The notes under the pieces are model-generated. The model was not told the DNA's origin. It saw nothing but the letters and a program-made list of their open reading frames with translations, and searched no databases. This document shows, piece by piece, positions 1 through 8,519 of a stretch of DNA of 64,000 nt. Made by a program: the position numbers and the translations under genes. The DNA is taken from contig NZ_JAPUBT010000001.1 in assembly GCF_030397665.1 (NCBI RefSeq), positions 803,926 to 867,925 on the forward strand. The letters are read 5' to 3'. How positions within the stretch are numbered: the stretch's first letter is position 1; each line of letters starts with the position of its first letter. This DNA is from Janthinobacterium sp. SUN073. GTDB lineage: Bacteria; Pseudomonadota; Gammaproteobacteria; Burkholderiales; Burkholderiaceae_D.

Positions 1-1167
1 GGGCGCGCCATCAAGGGGCGCTCGATCACGGACGTCGAGAATGGCGAGAAGGTCAGCATCCCCGTCAAGGACGTGGGCGAACCGTCGTTCGGCCACGCGC
101 ATGGGGGCGTATGGGAAGTGGTTAATCCCGGCAACAAGGAATACCTGAAAGGCGACCAGATCGCCCGGCCGAAAGGCGGCGGTGGCAGTGGGCGGGGCAA
201 GGCGGGCAATAGCGACGAGACGACGGAAGACGACTTCATCTTCGAATTGTCGCGCGAAGAATTCATGAATTATTTCTTCGAGGACCTGGAATTGCCGCAC
301 ATGGTGAAAACCCAGTTGACGGCCACCACGGAATTCAAGAACCAGCGCGCCGGCTACAATATGTCGGGCACGCCATCGAACATCCATGTGCTGCGTTCCC
401 TGCGCGGCGCGCTGGGCCGGCGCATCGCCGTCGGCGGCGGCGCCCGCAAGCAGCTGGCGCAGGCCGAGGAAGACCTGGCCGAACTGCTGCACGAAGGCGC
501 ACCCGACAGCGACCCGCTGGTGGTGGAGCTGCGCCGCGTGATCCACCACCTGCACACGCGCCTGCTGGCGATTCCCTTCATCGATCCGTTCGACTTGCGC
601 TACAGCAACCGCATCAAGGTGCCCAAGCCGATGACGCAAGCCGTCATGTTCTGCATCATGGACGTCTCCGGTTCCATGGACGAATCGCGCAAGGACACGG
701 CCAAGCGCTTCTTCATCCTCCTGTATCTGTTCCTCAAGCGCGCCTACGACAAGATCGAGGTGGTCTTCATCCGCCACCATACGGCGGCGGCGGAAGTGGA
801 CGAGCATGAATTCTTCAATTCGCGCGAGTCGGGCGGCACCGTGGTGTCGTCCGCCCTGCACTTGCTCAATACCATCATCGACGAACGCTATGGCGCCGGG
901 CAATGGAACAGCTATGTGGCGCAGGCGTCCGACGGCGATAACTGGGACAACGATTCCGTGCTGTGCCGCCAGTTGCTGATCAACACCATCCTGCCCAAGG
1001 TGCAGTACTACACCTATGTCGAGATCACCGACGGCCCGCAGCAAAACCTGTGGGAGCAATACGCGGGCGTGCTCGACCATCACGCCCATTTCGCCATGCA
1101 AAAGATCGTCACGCCGGCCGATATCTACCCGGTCTTCCGCGAACTGTTCAAGAAACAGGTGAAATGA
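1..1167 (+). CDS. yeaH: DUF444 family protein YeaH, 5' end outside the window
   Basis: The frame is open from base 1, so the gene starts upstream. The GTG at 73 is not the true start because the residues before it (ITDVENGEKVSIPVKD) match the N-terminal region of YeaH. About 388 residues are visible, against roughly 425 in the E. coli protein. A von Willebrand A-like domain with a MIDAS-type motif DVSGSMD lies near visible residue 221. The family usually forms an operon with the serine kinase PrkA and with SpoVR/YcgB and belongs to the general stress and nutrient-limitation response; its biochemical role is not settled. The stop overlaps the start of spoVR, which supports translational coupling. 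prkA should lie just left of the window. Confidence 0.93.
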   Translation, partial: GRAIKGRSITDVENGEKVSIPVKDVGEPSFGHAHGGVWEVVNPGNKEYLKGDQIARPKGGGGSGRGKAGNSDETTEDDFIFELSREEFMNYFFEDLELPHMVKTQLTATTEFKNQRAGYNMSGTPSNIHVLRSLRGALGRRIAVGGGARKQLAQAEEDLAELLHEGAPDSDPLVVELRRVIHHLHTRLLAIPFIDPFDLRYSNRIKVPKPMTQAVMFCIMDVSGSMDESRKDTAKRFFILLYLFLKRAYDKIEVVFIRHHTAAAEVDEHEFFNSRESGGTVVSSALHLLNTIIDERYGAGQWNSYVAQASDGDNWDNDSVLCRQLLINTILPKVQYYTYVEITDGPQQNLWEQYAGVLDHHAHFAMQKIVTPADIYPVFRELFKKQVK

Positions 1168-2768
1168 TGAGTGCAGCCTTTGACCGCGCCAGCAACACTC
1201 CGGGCGAACCGTTCGTGCGCCTGCGCCACCCGAACGCCCTGCCCGAGCAGTCGGAATGGACGTTCGAACTGATCGAGCAAATCCACGAGGAAATTCGCCG
1301 TGTGGCGAAACAGTTCGGCCTGGACACCTATCCGAACCAGCTGGAAATCATCACGGCCGAGCAGATGATGGATGCCTACACCTCGGTCGGCATGCCCGTC
1401 TCCTACAACCACTGGTCGTTCGGCAAACATTTTCTTTCCACCGAGAAAAGCTACAAGCGGGGCCAGATGGGCCTGGCCTACGAGATCGTCATCAACTCGA
1501 ACCCGTGCATCGCCTATTTAATGGAGGAAAACAGCCTGACCATGCAGTCGCTGGTGATCGCGCATGCGGCCTACGGCCACAACTCCTTCTTCAAGGGCAA
1601 CTATCTGTTCCGCGCCTGGACGGATGCGGACGCCATCATCGACTATATGGTGTTTGCCAAGAATTACATCGCCGAATGCGAGCAGCGCCATGGCGTCGAT
1701 GCGGTGGAATTGCTGCTCGACTCGTGCCACGCCATCCAGAACTATGGCGTGGACCGCTACAAGCGCCCGGCGAAACTGTCGATGGCGAAGGAATATGCGC
1801 GCCAGAAAGAGCGCGAAGCCTATGTGCAGTCGCAGATCAACCAGTTGTGGCGCACCCTGCCCCGGCGCGAGGATGACGAGGACGAGGATGAGCAGCACAA
1901 GGCCGCCCCCCGCTTTCCGCCCGAAGCCGAGGAAAACCTGCTGTACTTTATAGAGAAGTACGCGCCGCTACTGGAACCGTGGCAGCGCGAGATGGTGCGC
2001 ATCGTGCGCAAGATTTCCCAGTATTTCTATCCGCAGCGGCAAACCCAGGTCATGAACGAAGGCTGGGCCACCTTCTGGCACTACACGATATTGAACCAGC
2101 TGTACGACGAAGGCGTGGTGGGCGACGGCTTCATGATGGAATTCCTGAAAAGCCATACCAACGTGGTCTACCAGCCGCCCATCGACAGCCCGTATTACAA
2201 CGGCATCAACCCGTATGCGCTGGGTTTTGCCATGATGAGCGACATCCGCCGCATCTGCGAGCATCCGACGGACGAAGACCGCGCCTGGTTCCCCGACATT
2301 GCCGGCAGCGACTGGCGCAAGAGCCTGGACTTTGCCATGCGCAATTTCAAGGATGAAAGCTTCATCGCCCAGTATCTGTCGCCGCGGCTGATCCGGGAAT
2401 TCCATTTCTTTGCCGTCCTCGACGATGACAAGAATGAAAAACTGGCCATTTCCGCCATCCACGACGATGCCGGCTACCGCTACGTGCGCCAGCAGCTGGC
2501 CGAGCAGTACAACCTGGGCAACCGCGAGCCGAACATCCAGGTCTGGTCCGTGAACACGCGCGACGACAGGGCGCTGACCCTGCGCCACACGCAATTCCAG
2601 CGCCGCCCGCTGAACCAGCAGGCAGCCGAAGTGCTCAAGCACGTGGCTCGGCTGTGGGGCTTCGATGTGCACCTCGATACGGTTGATCCGCAAGGCGTCG
2701 TCCTGGGCACCCTGAATTGCCGGCGCGAGAAGCGCAACCGGCGCGACGATGCGCCGGCACGGCCATAA
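1164..2768 (+). CDS. ycgB: SpoVR family protein (YcgB)
   Basis: A 534-residue protein, close in length to E. coli YcgB (510). The ATG at 1164 overlaps the yeaH stop (ATGATGA) and follows an AGGTGAA ribosome-binding stretch; a second ATG three bases later is equally possible. The open frame extends further upstream, but that part lies inside yeaH and is not used. Features typical of the SpoVR family are visible, such as MNEGWATFWHY and the histidine-rich central part. An acidic stretch (EDDEDEDEQ) lies near residue 235. SpoVR is named for spore cortex formation in Bacillus, but in proteobacteria it accompanies YeaH and PrkA and is stress-linked. The molecular activity is unknown. Confidence 0.93.
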   Translation: MMSAAFDRASNTPGEPFVRLRHPNALPEQSEWTFELIEQIHEEIRRVAKQFGLDTYPNQLEIITAEQMMDAYTSVGMPVSYNHWSFGKHFLSTEKSYKRGQMGLAYEIVINSNPCIAYLMEENSLTMQSLVIAHAAYGHNSFFKGNYLFRAWTDADAIIDYMVFAKNYIAECEQRHGVDAVELLLDSCHAIQNYGVDRYKRPAKLSMAKEYARQKEREAYVQSQINQLWRTLPRREDDEDEDEQHKAAPRFPPEAEENLLYFIEKYAPLLEPWQREMVRIVRKISQYFYPQRQTQVMNEGWATFWHYTILNQLYDEGVVGDGFMMEFLKSHTNVVYQPPIDSPYYNGINPYALGFAMMSDIRRICEHPTDEDRAWFPDIAGSDWRKSLDFAMRNFKDESFIAQYLSPRLIREFHFFAVLDDDKNEKLAISAIHDDAGYRYVRQQLAEQYNLGNREPNIQVWSVNTRDDRALTLRHTQFQRRPLNQQAAEVLKHVARLWGFDVHLDTVDPQGVVLGTLNCRREKRNRRDDAPARP

Positions 2769-3306
2769 GTAATCTTCTTGGCAATTATTTTAGCAAGAAT
2801 ATAAGCACATCCTATGCCTATATAGGAATTCCGTATGGCCTGGCGACGTCGAAACGGCCGCCGGGAGCGTCTTTTTTGACCTGGGTGAAGTTCCTTTCGC
2901 ACCCGATTGGTGCGCACGACTGGCCAAGTGGTCTGGTTCAGAGGCAAAACATTTCTCTCAAGAAATATTTTTCTCCAAATTTAGCGGTTTCCATATTGAT
3001 TATCACGAAATATAATTCCGCCATATGGGCACATCGGAGAACTTAGCAGTGGTCACCCAAAACGGCTGTAAAAAACCGATAAGACCGCCTTTTTTTATGT
3101 CCGAAAGCGTGCAAAGATGACATAAGCAAGTACGTTTTCAGGGCGCAAAAGCGCCAAAAATTTAACCGGTTTTAGGCGTTAAAAATCTGTGTAAAATAAA
3201 GAATTCGTATGTATAATTCGGCGACGTCCCGGATACGGCTGGAGCTTTGTGTCGTCATTTTGGGGTTCAGTTGCAAGACAAGAGATGGTATTTGGAGAAA
3301 GCAGGC
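2769..3306. other. 538-bp non-coding gap between ycgB and tonB
   Basis: No convincing gene is seen. The stretch is markedly more AT-rich than its surroundings, especially 2940-3030 and 3150-3220. It has a short hairpin, GGCGC-AAAA-GCGCC at 3142-3155, and a T-run after GACCGCC near 3090-3097 that may end the stress operon, though its stem is weak. A TATAAT hexamer at 3212-3217 is a reasonable -10 box for tonB, without a good -35. A Fur site would be expected for tonB, but I cannot point to a clean one. Confidence 0.5.
3212..3217 (+). promoter_or_regulatory. Possible -10 box for the tonB operon
   Basis: A perfect TATAAT hexamer lies 89 bases before the chosen tonB start in an AT-rich stretch. 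The hexamers 17-18 bases upstream (GTGTAA or TGTGTA) match the -35 consensus poorly, which would fit an activated or Fur-controlled promoter. This is a weak call from sequence alone. Confidence 0.35.
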
Positions 3307-3963
3307 ATGAATTTTTCGAACGAGAAAAGTCCCAAGAACTACACAGGCATAACCGTCGTTGTCCTGCTGCACGTTCTCGCGGCTTACGGGATCGCGACGG
3401 GCTTGGGCAAGCGGTTGGTCACCAAAATGATGGAACCGGTTGAAACCAAGATTATCGAGGAAGTCAAACCGCCTCCACCGAAGGATCTTCCACCGCCACC
3501 ACCGCCGCCAGAAATGAAAGCGCCACCACCGCCATTCATTCCGCCAGTCGAGGTGAACGTGCAGCAGCCGCCACCACAGCAGAACGTGATCGCAAATACG
3601 ACTGCCGTGAAGCCAGCCACGAATGTATTGGCACCGCCATCGCCGCCTGCACAGCCTGCGCCAACTCCTGGACCAGCCAAATCGGTGCGTACACCGGCCG
3701 TGGTTGACTTCAGTGTCTGCGAAAAACCGGCTTATCCAAAGTCGTCGCAGCGCAACGAGGAAACCGGTGTGGTGACACTGTCGTTCCTGATCGGTGTGGA
3801 CGGCAAGGTCGCTGATTCGAAGATCGTGAAGTCCAGCGGCTTCAGAGACCTGGACAAAGCTGCGGTGCAAGGCATCAGCCGCTGTACATTTAAGCCGGCA
3901 ACAGTTGACGGCAAGCCGGAACAAGGCTGGCAGCAAATGCAATACGTTTGGTCGCTGGATTAA
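3307..3963 (+). CDS. tonB: TonB energy transducer
   Basis: A 218-residue inner-membrane protein that passes proton-motive energy to outer-membrane receptors. The start at 3307 was chosen over the upstream ATG at 3247 because a GGAG (3294-3297) sits nine bases before it and the N-terminus is then a short cytoplasmic tail followed by a membrane anchor (about residues 14-33). A proline-rich rod follows (about 50-85, including PPPPKDLPPPPPPP). A C-terminal TonB domain (about 135-218) contains VVTLSFLIGVDGKV and the terminal YVWSLD. exbB and two exbD genes follow in the same direction. The receptor at 33054-35501 is a possible client, though it is distant. Confidence 0.95.
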   Translation: MNFSNEKSPKNYTGITVVVLLHVLAAYGIATGLGKRLVTKMMEPVETKIIEEVKPPPPKDLPPPPPPPEMKAPPPPFIPPVEVNVQQPPPQQNVIANTTAVKPATNVLAPPSPPAQPAPTPGPAKSVRTPAVVDFSVCEKPAYPKSSQRNEETGVVTLSFLIGVDGKVADSKIVKSSGFRDLDKAAVQGISRCTFKPATVDGKPEQGWQQMQYVWSLD

Positions 3964-4049
3964 CACCCGAGACAGTTATCCCCTGTCTCACACCATGATT
4001 TCGTTGTCATTACGTTCAGCGATCTGTTATTTTTAATTTTGGAGGAAGC

Positions 4050-4964
4050 ATGTTTAAGAATACCCGTTTGTCCGCATTTTTTGCCGCGGTTCTGTTGTCC
4101 GTCACCGCTACTACCGCTCTGGTAGCAGCTCCGGCATTCGCTGACGCGCCAGCATCGGCTGCCGCTTCGGCTCCTGCGGCAGACGCTGCACCAGCACCGG
4201 CACCAGTTGCCGCAGATGCAGCCGCTCCAGCAGCAGACGCAGCAGCTCCAGCCAAAACCGAAGAAGTGCACAACCCGTTCGGCCTGTCCGCAGTCTGGGA
4301 CGGCGGCTTCGTGCCACGCGCTACCCTGATCATCCTGTCCATCATGTCGATCGGCAGCTGGTACATCATCATCACCAAGCTGCTGGATCAAATGAAGATC
4401 TTCAAGCAAGCCAAAGAAGCCGCTTCCAAATTCTGGAAAGCTCCTTCGATCGCTGCTGGTTCGGCAACCTTGAGCGAAGGCTCGCCATTCCGCTTCATCG
4501 CTGAATCGGGCACCAAGGCAACCGCACACCATGACGGCGCCCTGCTGGAACAAATCGATCTGTCGACCTGGGTGACGATGTCGATCCAGCGCGCTTCGGA
4601 CAAAGTCCAATCGCGTCTGCAAGATGGCCTGTCGTTCCTGGCAACCGTTGGTTCGACCGCACCGTTTATCGGTCTGTTCGGTACCGTCTGGGGTATTTAC
4701 GGCGCGCTGACCGCTATCGGCATGACCGGTAACGCATCGATCGATAAAGTGGCAGGCCCAGTTGGTGAAGCACTGATCATGACCGCTTTCGGTCTGCTGG
4801 TCGCCGTTCCTGCCGTTCTGGGTTACAACTGGCTGGTGCGTCGTAACAAATCCGCAATGGAAGACATCCGCTCGTTCAGCGCCGACGTTCACTCGGTACT
4901 GATCTCCGGCGCCATGTCGACCAGCGAAGCTGGCCGTGCTGCCGGCGCTAAAAAGATCGGATAA
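4050..4964 (+). CDS. exbB: ExbB/TolQ/MotA family proton channel protein
   Basis: A 304-residue protein with a GGAGGA ribosome-binding site four bases before its ATG. It begins with a signal peptide (cleavage likely after AFA, about residue 33). An alanine/proline-rich periplasmic stretch follows to about residue 70; this extension is seen in some ExbB proteins and is absent from the short E. coli type. Three membrane segments lie near residues 90-112, 197-220 and 242-262. The second and third carry the conserved GSTAPFIGLFGTVWGI and AFGLLVAVPA stretches. With ExbD it forms the proton-driven motor that powers TonB. exbD follows after five bases. Codon use is less GC-biased than in the flanking genes, as in highly expressed genes. 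Confidence 0.95.
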   Translation: MFKNTRLSAFFAAVLLSVTATTALVAAPAFADAPASAAASAPAADAAPAPAPVAADAAAPAADAAAPAKTEEVHNPFGLSAVWDGGFVPRATLIILSIMSIGSWYIIITKLLDQMKIFKQAKEAASKFWKAPSIAAGSATLSEGSPFRFIAESGTKATAHHDGALLEQIDLSTWVTMSIQRASDKVQSRLQDGLSFLATVGSTAPFIGLFGTVWGIYGALTAIGMTGNASIDKVAGPVGEALIMTAFGLLVAVPAVLGYNWLVRRNKSAMEDIRSFSADVHSVLISGAMSTSEAGRAAGAKKIG

Positions 4965-4969
4965 GAATC

Positions 4970-5398
4970 ATGTCGATGTCCGTCGGCTCCGACAGCGGAG
5001 ATGAAGATCAAGTAATGTCAGAAATCAACACGACGCCGCTCGTCGACATCATGTTGGTTTTGCTGATCATTTTCTTGATTACGAGTCCAGTTGTCCTCAA
5101 GCTGCAGAAAATCGATCTGCCGATTGAGGCCAATCAAGCCCTGCAAACCAAGCCAGAGAACGTTAACATCGTTGTTAACAAGGATGGCGAGATTTACCTG
5201 GGCCAGACCAGACTGAAAGACACGAACGAACTGTTCGATTATCTTAAAGTTGAAGCAGTGAAAGTACCGCAGCCGGAAGTACACGTTCGTGGCGACCAAG
5301 AAACACGCTACGAATCGATCGGCCGGGTTATTTACACGACCCAACGTGCCGGGATCCAGAAGGTCGGCTTCATCACCGAACCACCTGACAAGGGCTGA
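4970..5398 (+). CDS. exbD: ExbD-type biopolymer transport protein, first copy
   Basis: A 142-residue protein with one N-terminal membrane helix (about 23-45) and a periplasmic domain. The proton-path aspartate is D26 in TPLVDIMLVL, equivalent to the essential Asp of E. coli ExbD. It lies five bases after exbB, so the two are surely co-transcribed. It shares the MSM-VGS N-terminus and fold with the next gene but differs strongly in the periplasmic domain, so the pair is an old duplication rather than a recent one. Confidence 0.95.
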   Translation: MSMSVGSDSGDEDQVMSEINTTPLVDIMLVLLIIFLITSPVVLKLQKIDLPIEANQALQTKPENVNIVVNKDGEIYLGQTRLKDTNELFDYLKVEAVKVPQPEVHVRGDQETRYESIGRVIYTTQRAGIQKVGFITEPPDKG

Positions 5399-5412
5399 TA
5401 GCGGCTGGCAGC

Positions 5413-5474
5413 GGCGTCCCGGCAACAAGGGGACGCCACTGCCGGAAGCTGACCGGGCGGCAGTTTCGCCCGGT
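5413..5474 (+). other. Two hairpins between the exbD copies
   Basis: Two perfect 8-bp stems occur in the 105-bp gap. GGCGTCCC (5413-5420) pairs with GGGACGCC (5430-5437). ACCGGGCG (5452-5459) pairs with CGCCCGGT (5467-5474). Neither is followed by a T-run, so they look more like mRNA processing or stability elements than terminators. The second exbD has its own ribosome-binding site (AAAGGA) downstream. Confidence 0.6.
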
Positions 5475-5503
5475 GCTTCGTTGGACTTCTTAAAGGAAAC
5501 ACT

Positions 5504-5935
5504 ATGAGTATGAATGTCGGTTCGGGAAGCGCAGCAGGCGCGGATCCGGAACCAATGATGGAACTGAACATGACGCCCCTCATCGACGTGATGCTGGTGC
5601 TGATTATCATGTTGATCATCACGATTCCTAAGCAAAACCACTCGGTGAACCTGAACATGCCGGTCGGCACCCCGCCGCCACCGACAACCGAACCAGTGGT
5701 CGTCACGATCGATGTCGATTTTGATGGCACTATCTTGTGGGACAATCAGGTCGTACCTGATCGTAATACGCTGGAAGCCAAGCTGAGCAACGTTGCTGCG
5801 CAAGCAGACCAGCCAGAAGTGCATCTGCGTCCTAACAAGCTGGTGGAATACAAAGTCGTCGCCGGTGTGATGGCGTCGGCGCAGCGTCTGGGCGTGACCA
5901 AAATCGGTCTGGTCGGCAACGAGCAATTCCAGTAA
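5504..5935 (+). CDS. exbD: ExbD-type biopolymer transport protein, second copy
   Basis: A 143-residue ExbD family protein with a single membrane helix and the conserved aspartate D28 in TPLIDVMLVLII. The periplasmic part carries a proline stretch (GTPPPPTTEP) that the first copy lacks. A tonB-exbB-exbD1-exbD2 order is known from Xanthomonas, where the second ExbD is dispensable for iron uptake but needed for other functions; that comparison is from the literature and not shown here. A strong terminator follows. Confidence 0.94.
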   Translation: MSMNVGSGSAAGADPEPMMELNMTPLIDVMLVLIIMLIITIPKQNHSVNLNMPVGTPPPPTTEPVVVTIDVDFDGTILWDNQVVPDRNTLEAKLSNVAAQADQPEVHLRPNKLVEYKVVAGVMASAQRLGVTKIGLVGNEQFQ

Positions 5936-5963
5936 GCTGTAGCAATCAGGTTATCTTTACATC

Positions 5964-5997
5964 CGAATAGGCAGGACTTCCTGCCTATTCGCTTTTT
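5964..5997 (+). terminator. Rho-independent terminator after exbD
   Basis: A perfect 12-bp stem, CGAATAGGCAGG (5964-5975) with CCTGCCTATTCG (5980-5991), has a four-base loop and is followed by CTTTTT. It ends the tonB-exbB-exbD-exbD transcript, or attenuates readthrough into the TPR gene that begins only 17 bases later. Confidence 0.9.
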
Positions 5998-6013
5998 ACT
6001 GAAAGACTTTCTT

Positions 6014-7225
6014 ATGTCCAAGTTTCGTCTCGCTCATCTCGGCCTCGTCATGGCCGCTATCGGTTTTACCGCAGCAACTCCCGTAATCGGCCTGGGCTCG
6101 CTGGCATACGCCGCGGACACCGTGCGCGCCGAAGTGGGCAAGCCATTGCAAGAAGCACAAAAACTCGCTAGCAGCGGCAAAAACAAGGAAGCGCTGGCCA
6201 AACTGCGTGAAGCAGACAGCGTCGGCGGCAAGACCGCCTTTGAAAGCTACCAGATCGAGCGCGTGCGCGCCTCGGCCGCTGCCGCCGCCGGCGATAACGG
6301 CACCGCCATCAAGGCTTTCGAAGCCGTCATCAATTCCGGCCGCCTGAGCGCCGCCGAAGCCCCCAAATTCACGCAAGCGCTGGCAGGCATGTACTACCGC
6401 GCCAAGGACTGGCCGAACACCATCACCTGGATCAAACGCTCGCTGAAAGACCGCGAAGATCCACAAATGCGCGAACTGCTGATCCAGACCTACTACGTCA
6501 GCGGCAACTTCGCCGAAGCGGCCAAGGAACTGCAAGCGCGCGGCGGCAACTCGGAAGCGAGCCTGCAAATGCTGGCCAACATCCAGATGAAGCAGAACGA
6601 CAAGGGCGGCTATGTGGCCACCCTGGAAAAACTGGCATCGAGCTATCCGAAGACCAGCTACTGGGCCGACCTGCTGAACCGCGTTTCGGGCAAACCTGGC
6701 TTCTCGCAACGCCTGAGCCTGGACGTCCAGCGCCTGCGCCTGGCCAACGGCCTGTTCACCAAGCCGTCCGAATACATGGAAATCAGCCAGCTGGCCCTGC
6801 AAGCAGGCAATCCGGGTGAAGCATTGAGCATCATCGAGCAGGGCTACAAAAAAGGCGTGCTGGGTACCGGCACCGATGCCCCGCGTCACCAGCGCCTGAA
6901 AGACCTGGCCCTGAAAACCCAGGCCGACCTGAAAGCCAGCGCCGCCAAGTCGGAAGCGGAATACGTCAAGAACAAGGACGCCGACAGCTTGAGCAAGCTG
7001 GGCTTTGCCCTGGTCTACGATGGCCAGGCCGACAAAGGCCTGGGCTTGATGAACGACGCCGTGAAACTGGGCACCGCCAAGTACGCGGAAGAAGCCAAGC
7101 TGCATCTGGGCATCGCCTACATGCACGCCGGCAAGAAGTCCAATGCCACGACGGCGTTCAAGGCCGTCAAGGGCACGGATGGCGCGGCTGACCTGGCCCG
7201 CTACTGGACGTTAATGAATAAATAA
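6014..7225 (+). CDS. Secreted tetratricopeptide-repeat protein of the TonB module
   Basis: A 403-residue protein with an N-terminal signal peptide (cleavage likely near AYA-AD, about residue 34) and helical TPR-like repeats through most of the rest, for example GDNGTAIKAFEAVINSG and PGEALSIIEQGYKKGVLG. It is predicted to be periplasmic. It sits directly behind tonB-exbB-exbD-exbD in the same direction. A TPR protein (TtpC) is needed for the TonB2 system of Vibrio, so a role as accessory to this TonB machine is a fair inference, but sequence relation to TtpC was not tested. A terminator precedes the gene, so it may have partly independent expression. Confidence 0.8.
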   Translation: MSKFRLAHLGLVMAAIGFTAATPVIGLGSLAYAADTVRAEVGKPLQEAQKLASSGKNKEALAKLREADSVGGKTAFESYQIERVRASAAAAAGDNGTAIKAFEAVINSGRLSAAEAPKFTQALAGMYYRAKDWPNTITWIKRSLKDREDPQMRELLIQTYYVSGNFAEAAKELQARGGNSEASLQMLANIQMKQNDKGGYVATLEKLASSYPKTSYWADLLNRVSGKPGFSQRLSLDVQRLRLANGLFTKPSEYMEISQLALQAGNPGEALSIIEQGYKKGVLGTGTDAPRHQRLKDLALKTQADLKASAAKSEAEYVKNKDADSLSKLGFALVYDGQADKGLGLMNDAVKLGTAKYAEEAKLHLGIAYMHAGKKSNATTAFKAVKGTDGAADLARYWTLMNK

Positions 7226-7226
7226 G

Positions 7227-7309
7227 ACAACACGTCCAGGGCGTTGTTGCCGCGTCTCGCCGTACATTCGTACTGTCTTCGACGCGGCGCCTAGCCCTGA
7301 ACATGTTGT
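7227..7309. repeat. Long imperfect inverted repeat downstream of the TPR gene
   Basis: The 16-base arms 7227-7242 and 7294-7309 pair with two mismatches. A 7-bp inner stem (CCGCGTC 7250-7256, GACGCGG 7281-7287) and a small GTAC/GTAC hairpin (7262-7273) lie inside. The whole could fold into one long structured hairpin of about 83 bases. It does not end in a T-run and is followed by a separate true terminator. It resembles a dispersed intergenic repeat unit. Confidence 0.55.
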
Positions 7310-7326
7310 CAAGCCGTTAGTTCCCG

Positions 7327-7363
7327 AAAAGCGTTGCCAGCACACCCGCCGGCAACGCTTTTT
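7327..7363 (+). terminator. Rho-independent terminator before ribF
   Basis: A perfect 12-bp stem, AAAAGCGTTGCC (7327-7338) with GGCAACGCTTTT (7351-7362), has a 12-base loop and ends in a T-run. The A- and T-tails on both sides let it work in either direction. Confidence 0.9.
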
Positions 7364-7466
7364 GTTATTTCAGCAGTGAAATTCGCCCTGCGCCAGCCCT
7401 GCCGGGTGTGCATCCCTGAAACAGTCCGTATAATCCCCCTTTTGGCACAGTTTTCATCAGATTCCT

Positions 7467-8438
7467 ATGAAGGTATTCCGCGGACTTCCCAATGCCCAGG
7501 CACGAGCGCCTTGCGCTCTGACCATCGGCAATTTTGACGGTGTCCACATCGGCCATCAAGCCTTGCTGGCGCGCGTGCGCGGCGCGGCGACCGAACTCGG
7601 CATTGAAGCGGCCGTGATGACGTTCGAACCGCACCCGCGCGAATTCTTCGCGCAGCGCGCGGGCGACCTGTCGAAGGCGCCGCAGCGCATCGCCAATCTG
7701 CGCGACAAGCTGCAATCGCTGGACGACGCCGGCATCGACAGAGTCGTCGTCGAGCACTTCAGCGCGCAATTTGCCGCCTTGACGCCGCAGGAATTCACGC
7801 AAAAAGTCCTCGTCGACGGCTTGCACGTGAAATGGCTGATGGTCGGCGACGATTTCTGCTATGGCGCCCGGCGCGCCGGCGACGTCGCCATGCTGCAGGA
7901 AGCGGGCCGCGAATACGGTTTCCATGTAGAAACATTGCCGACGGTGATGAATGGCAGCACGCGCATCTCGTCGTCCGCCGTGCGCCTGGCCCTGGCCGCC
8001 GGTGATTTCCCCCTGGCCACGCAGTTGCTGGGCCACCCGTACGCCATTTCCGGCCATGTGATCCACGGCCAGAAGCTGGGCCGCACGCTGGGTTTCCCCA
8101 CCTTGAACCTGCGCGTGGCGCACCGCCCGGCCCTGTCCGGCGTCTTCATCGTGCAAGTGCACGGCCTGGCGTCGCAAGCGCTGCCTGCCGTGGCCAGCCT
8201 GGGCGTGCGCCCTACCGTCGACGATAGCGGCCGCGTCTTGCTGGAAGTACATCTGTTTAATTTCAATCAATCCTGTTACGGCAAGCTGGTACGCGTGGAG
8301 TTCTTGCAAAAGCTGCGCGACGAAGAAAAGTATGACGACTTGCCCACCCTGACGGCCGCCATCGAGCGCGACTCGAACCAGGCGCGCGCCTATTTTGAGC
8401 AACGCAGCGGCGCCATTACCGCTACCGACCGAATTTGA
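7467..8438 (+). CDS. ribF: Bifunctional riboflavin kinase / FAD synthetase
   Basis: A 323-residue enzyme that converts riboflavin to FMN and FMN to FAD in the cytoplasm. The N-terminal adenylyltransferase domain shows TIGNFDGVHIGHQALL near residues 20-36. The C-terminal flavokinase domain carries GRTLGFPTLNL near residue 205. Length is normal for RibF. A TATAAT hexamer at 7429-7434 lies 33 bases before the start and may be its -10 box. ribF, ileS and lspA follow each other in this order in many proteobacteria. Confidence 0.96.
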   Translation: MKVFRGLPNAQARAPCALTIGNFDGVHIGHQALLARVRGAATELGIEAAVMTFEPHPREFFAQRAGDLSKAPQRIANLRDKLQSLDDAGIDRVVVEHFSAQFAALTPQEFTQKVLVDGLHVKWLMVGDDFCYGARRAGDVAMLQEAGREYGFHVETLPTVMNGSTRISSSAVRLALAAGDFPLATQLLGHPYAISGHVIHGQKLGRTLGFPTLNLRVAHRPALSGVFIVQVHGLASQALPAVASLGVRPTVDDSGRVLLEVHLFNFNQSCYGKLVRVEFLQKLRDEEKYDDLPTLTAAIERDSNQARAYFEQRSGAITATDRI

Positions 8439-8519
8439 CGCTGGCCAACTCCGCCGCCTGGCGGCGCCTGCCGCCGCAAACCCGCTACAAAAATAGACTC
8501 CATACCATTAAAGAAGATT

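Noticed and set aside
73-75. GTG at 73 as the start of yeaH
   Set aside because: The frame is open to base 1 and the residues before it match the family, so the true start is left of the window.
2996-3020. Possible Fur box in the AT-rich stretch before tonB
   Set aside because: Only a loose resemblance to the GATAAT-repeat consensus and almost 300 bases from tonB; not strong enough to annotate.
3487-3580. CCGCCACCACCGCC-type tandem repeat in tonB
   Set aside because: It encodes the proline-rich rod of TonB and needs no further explanation.
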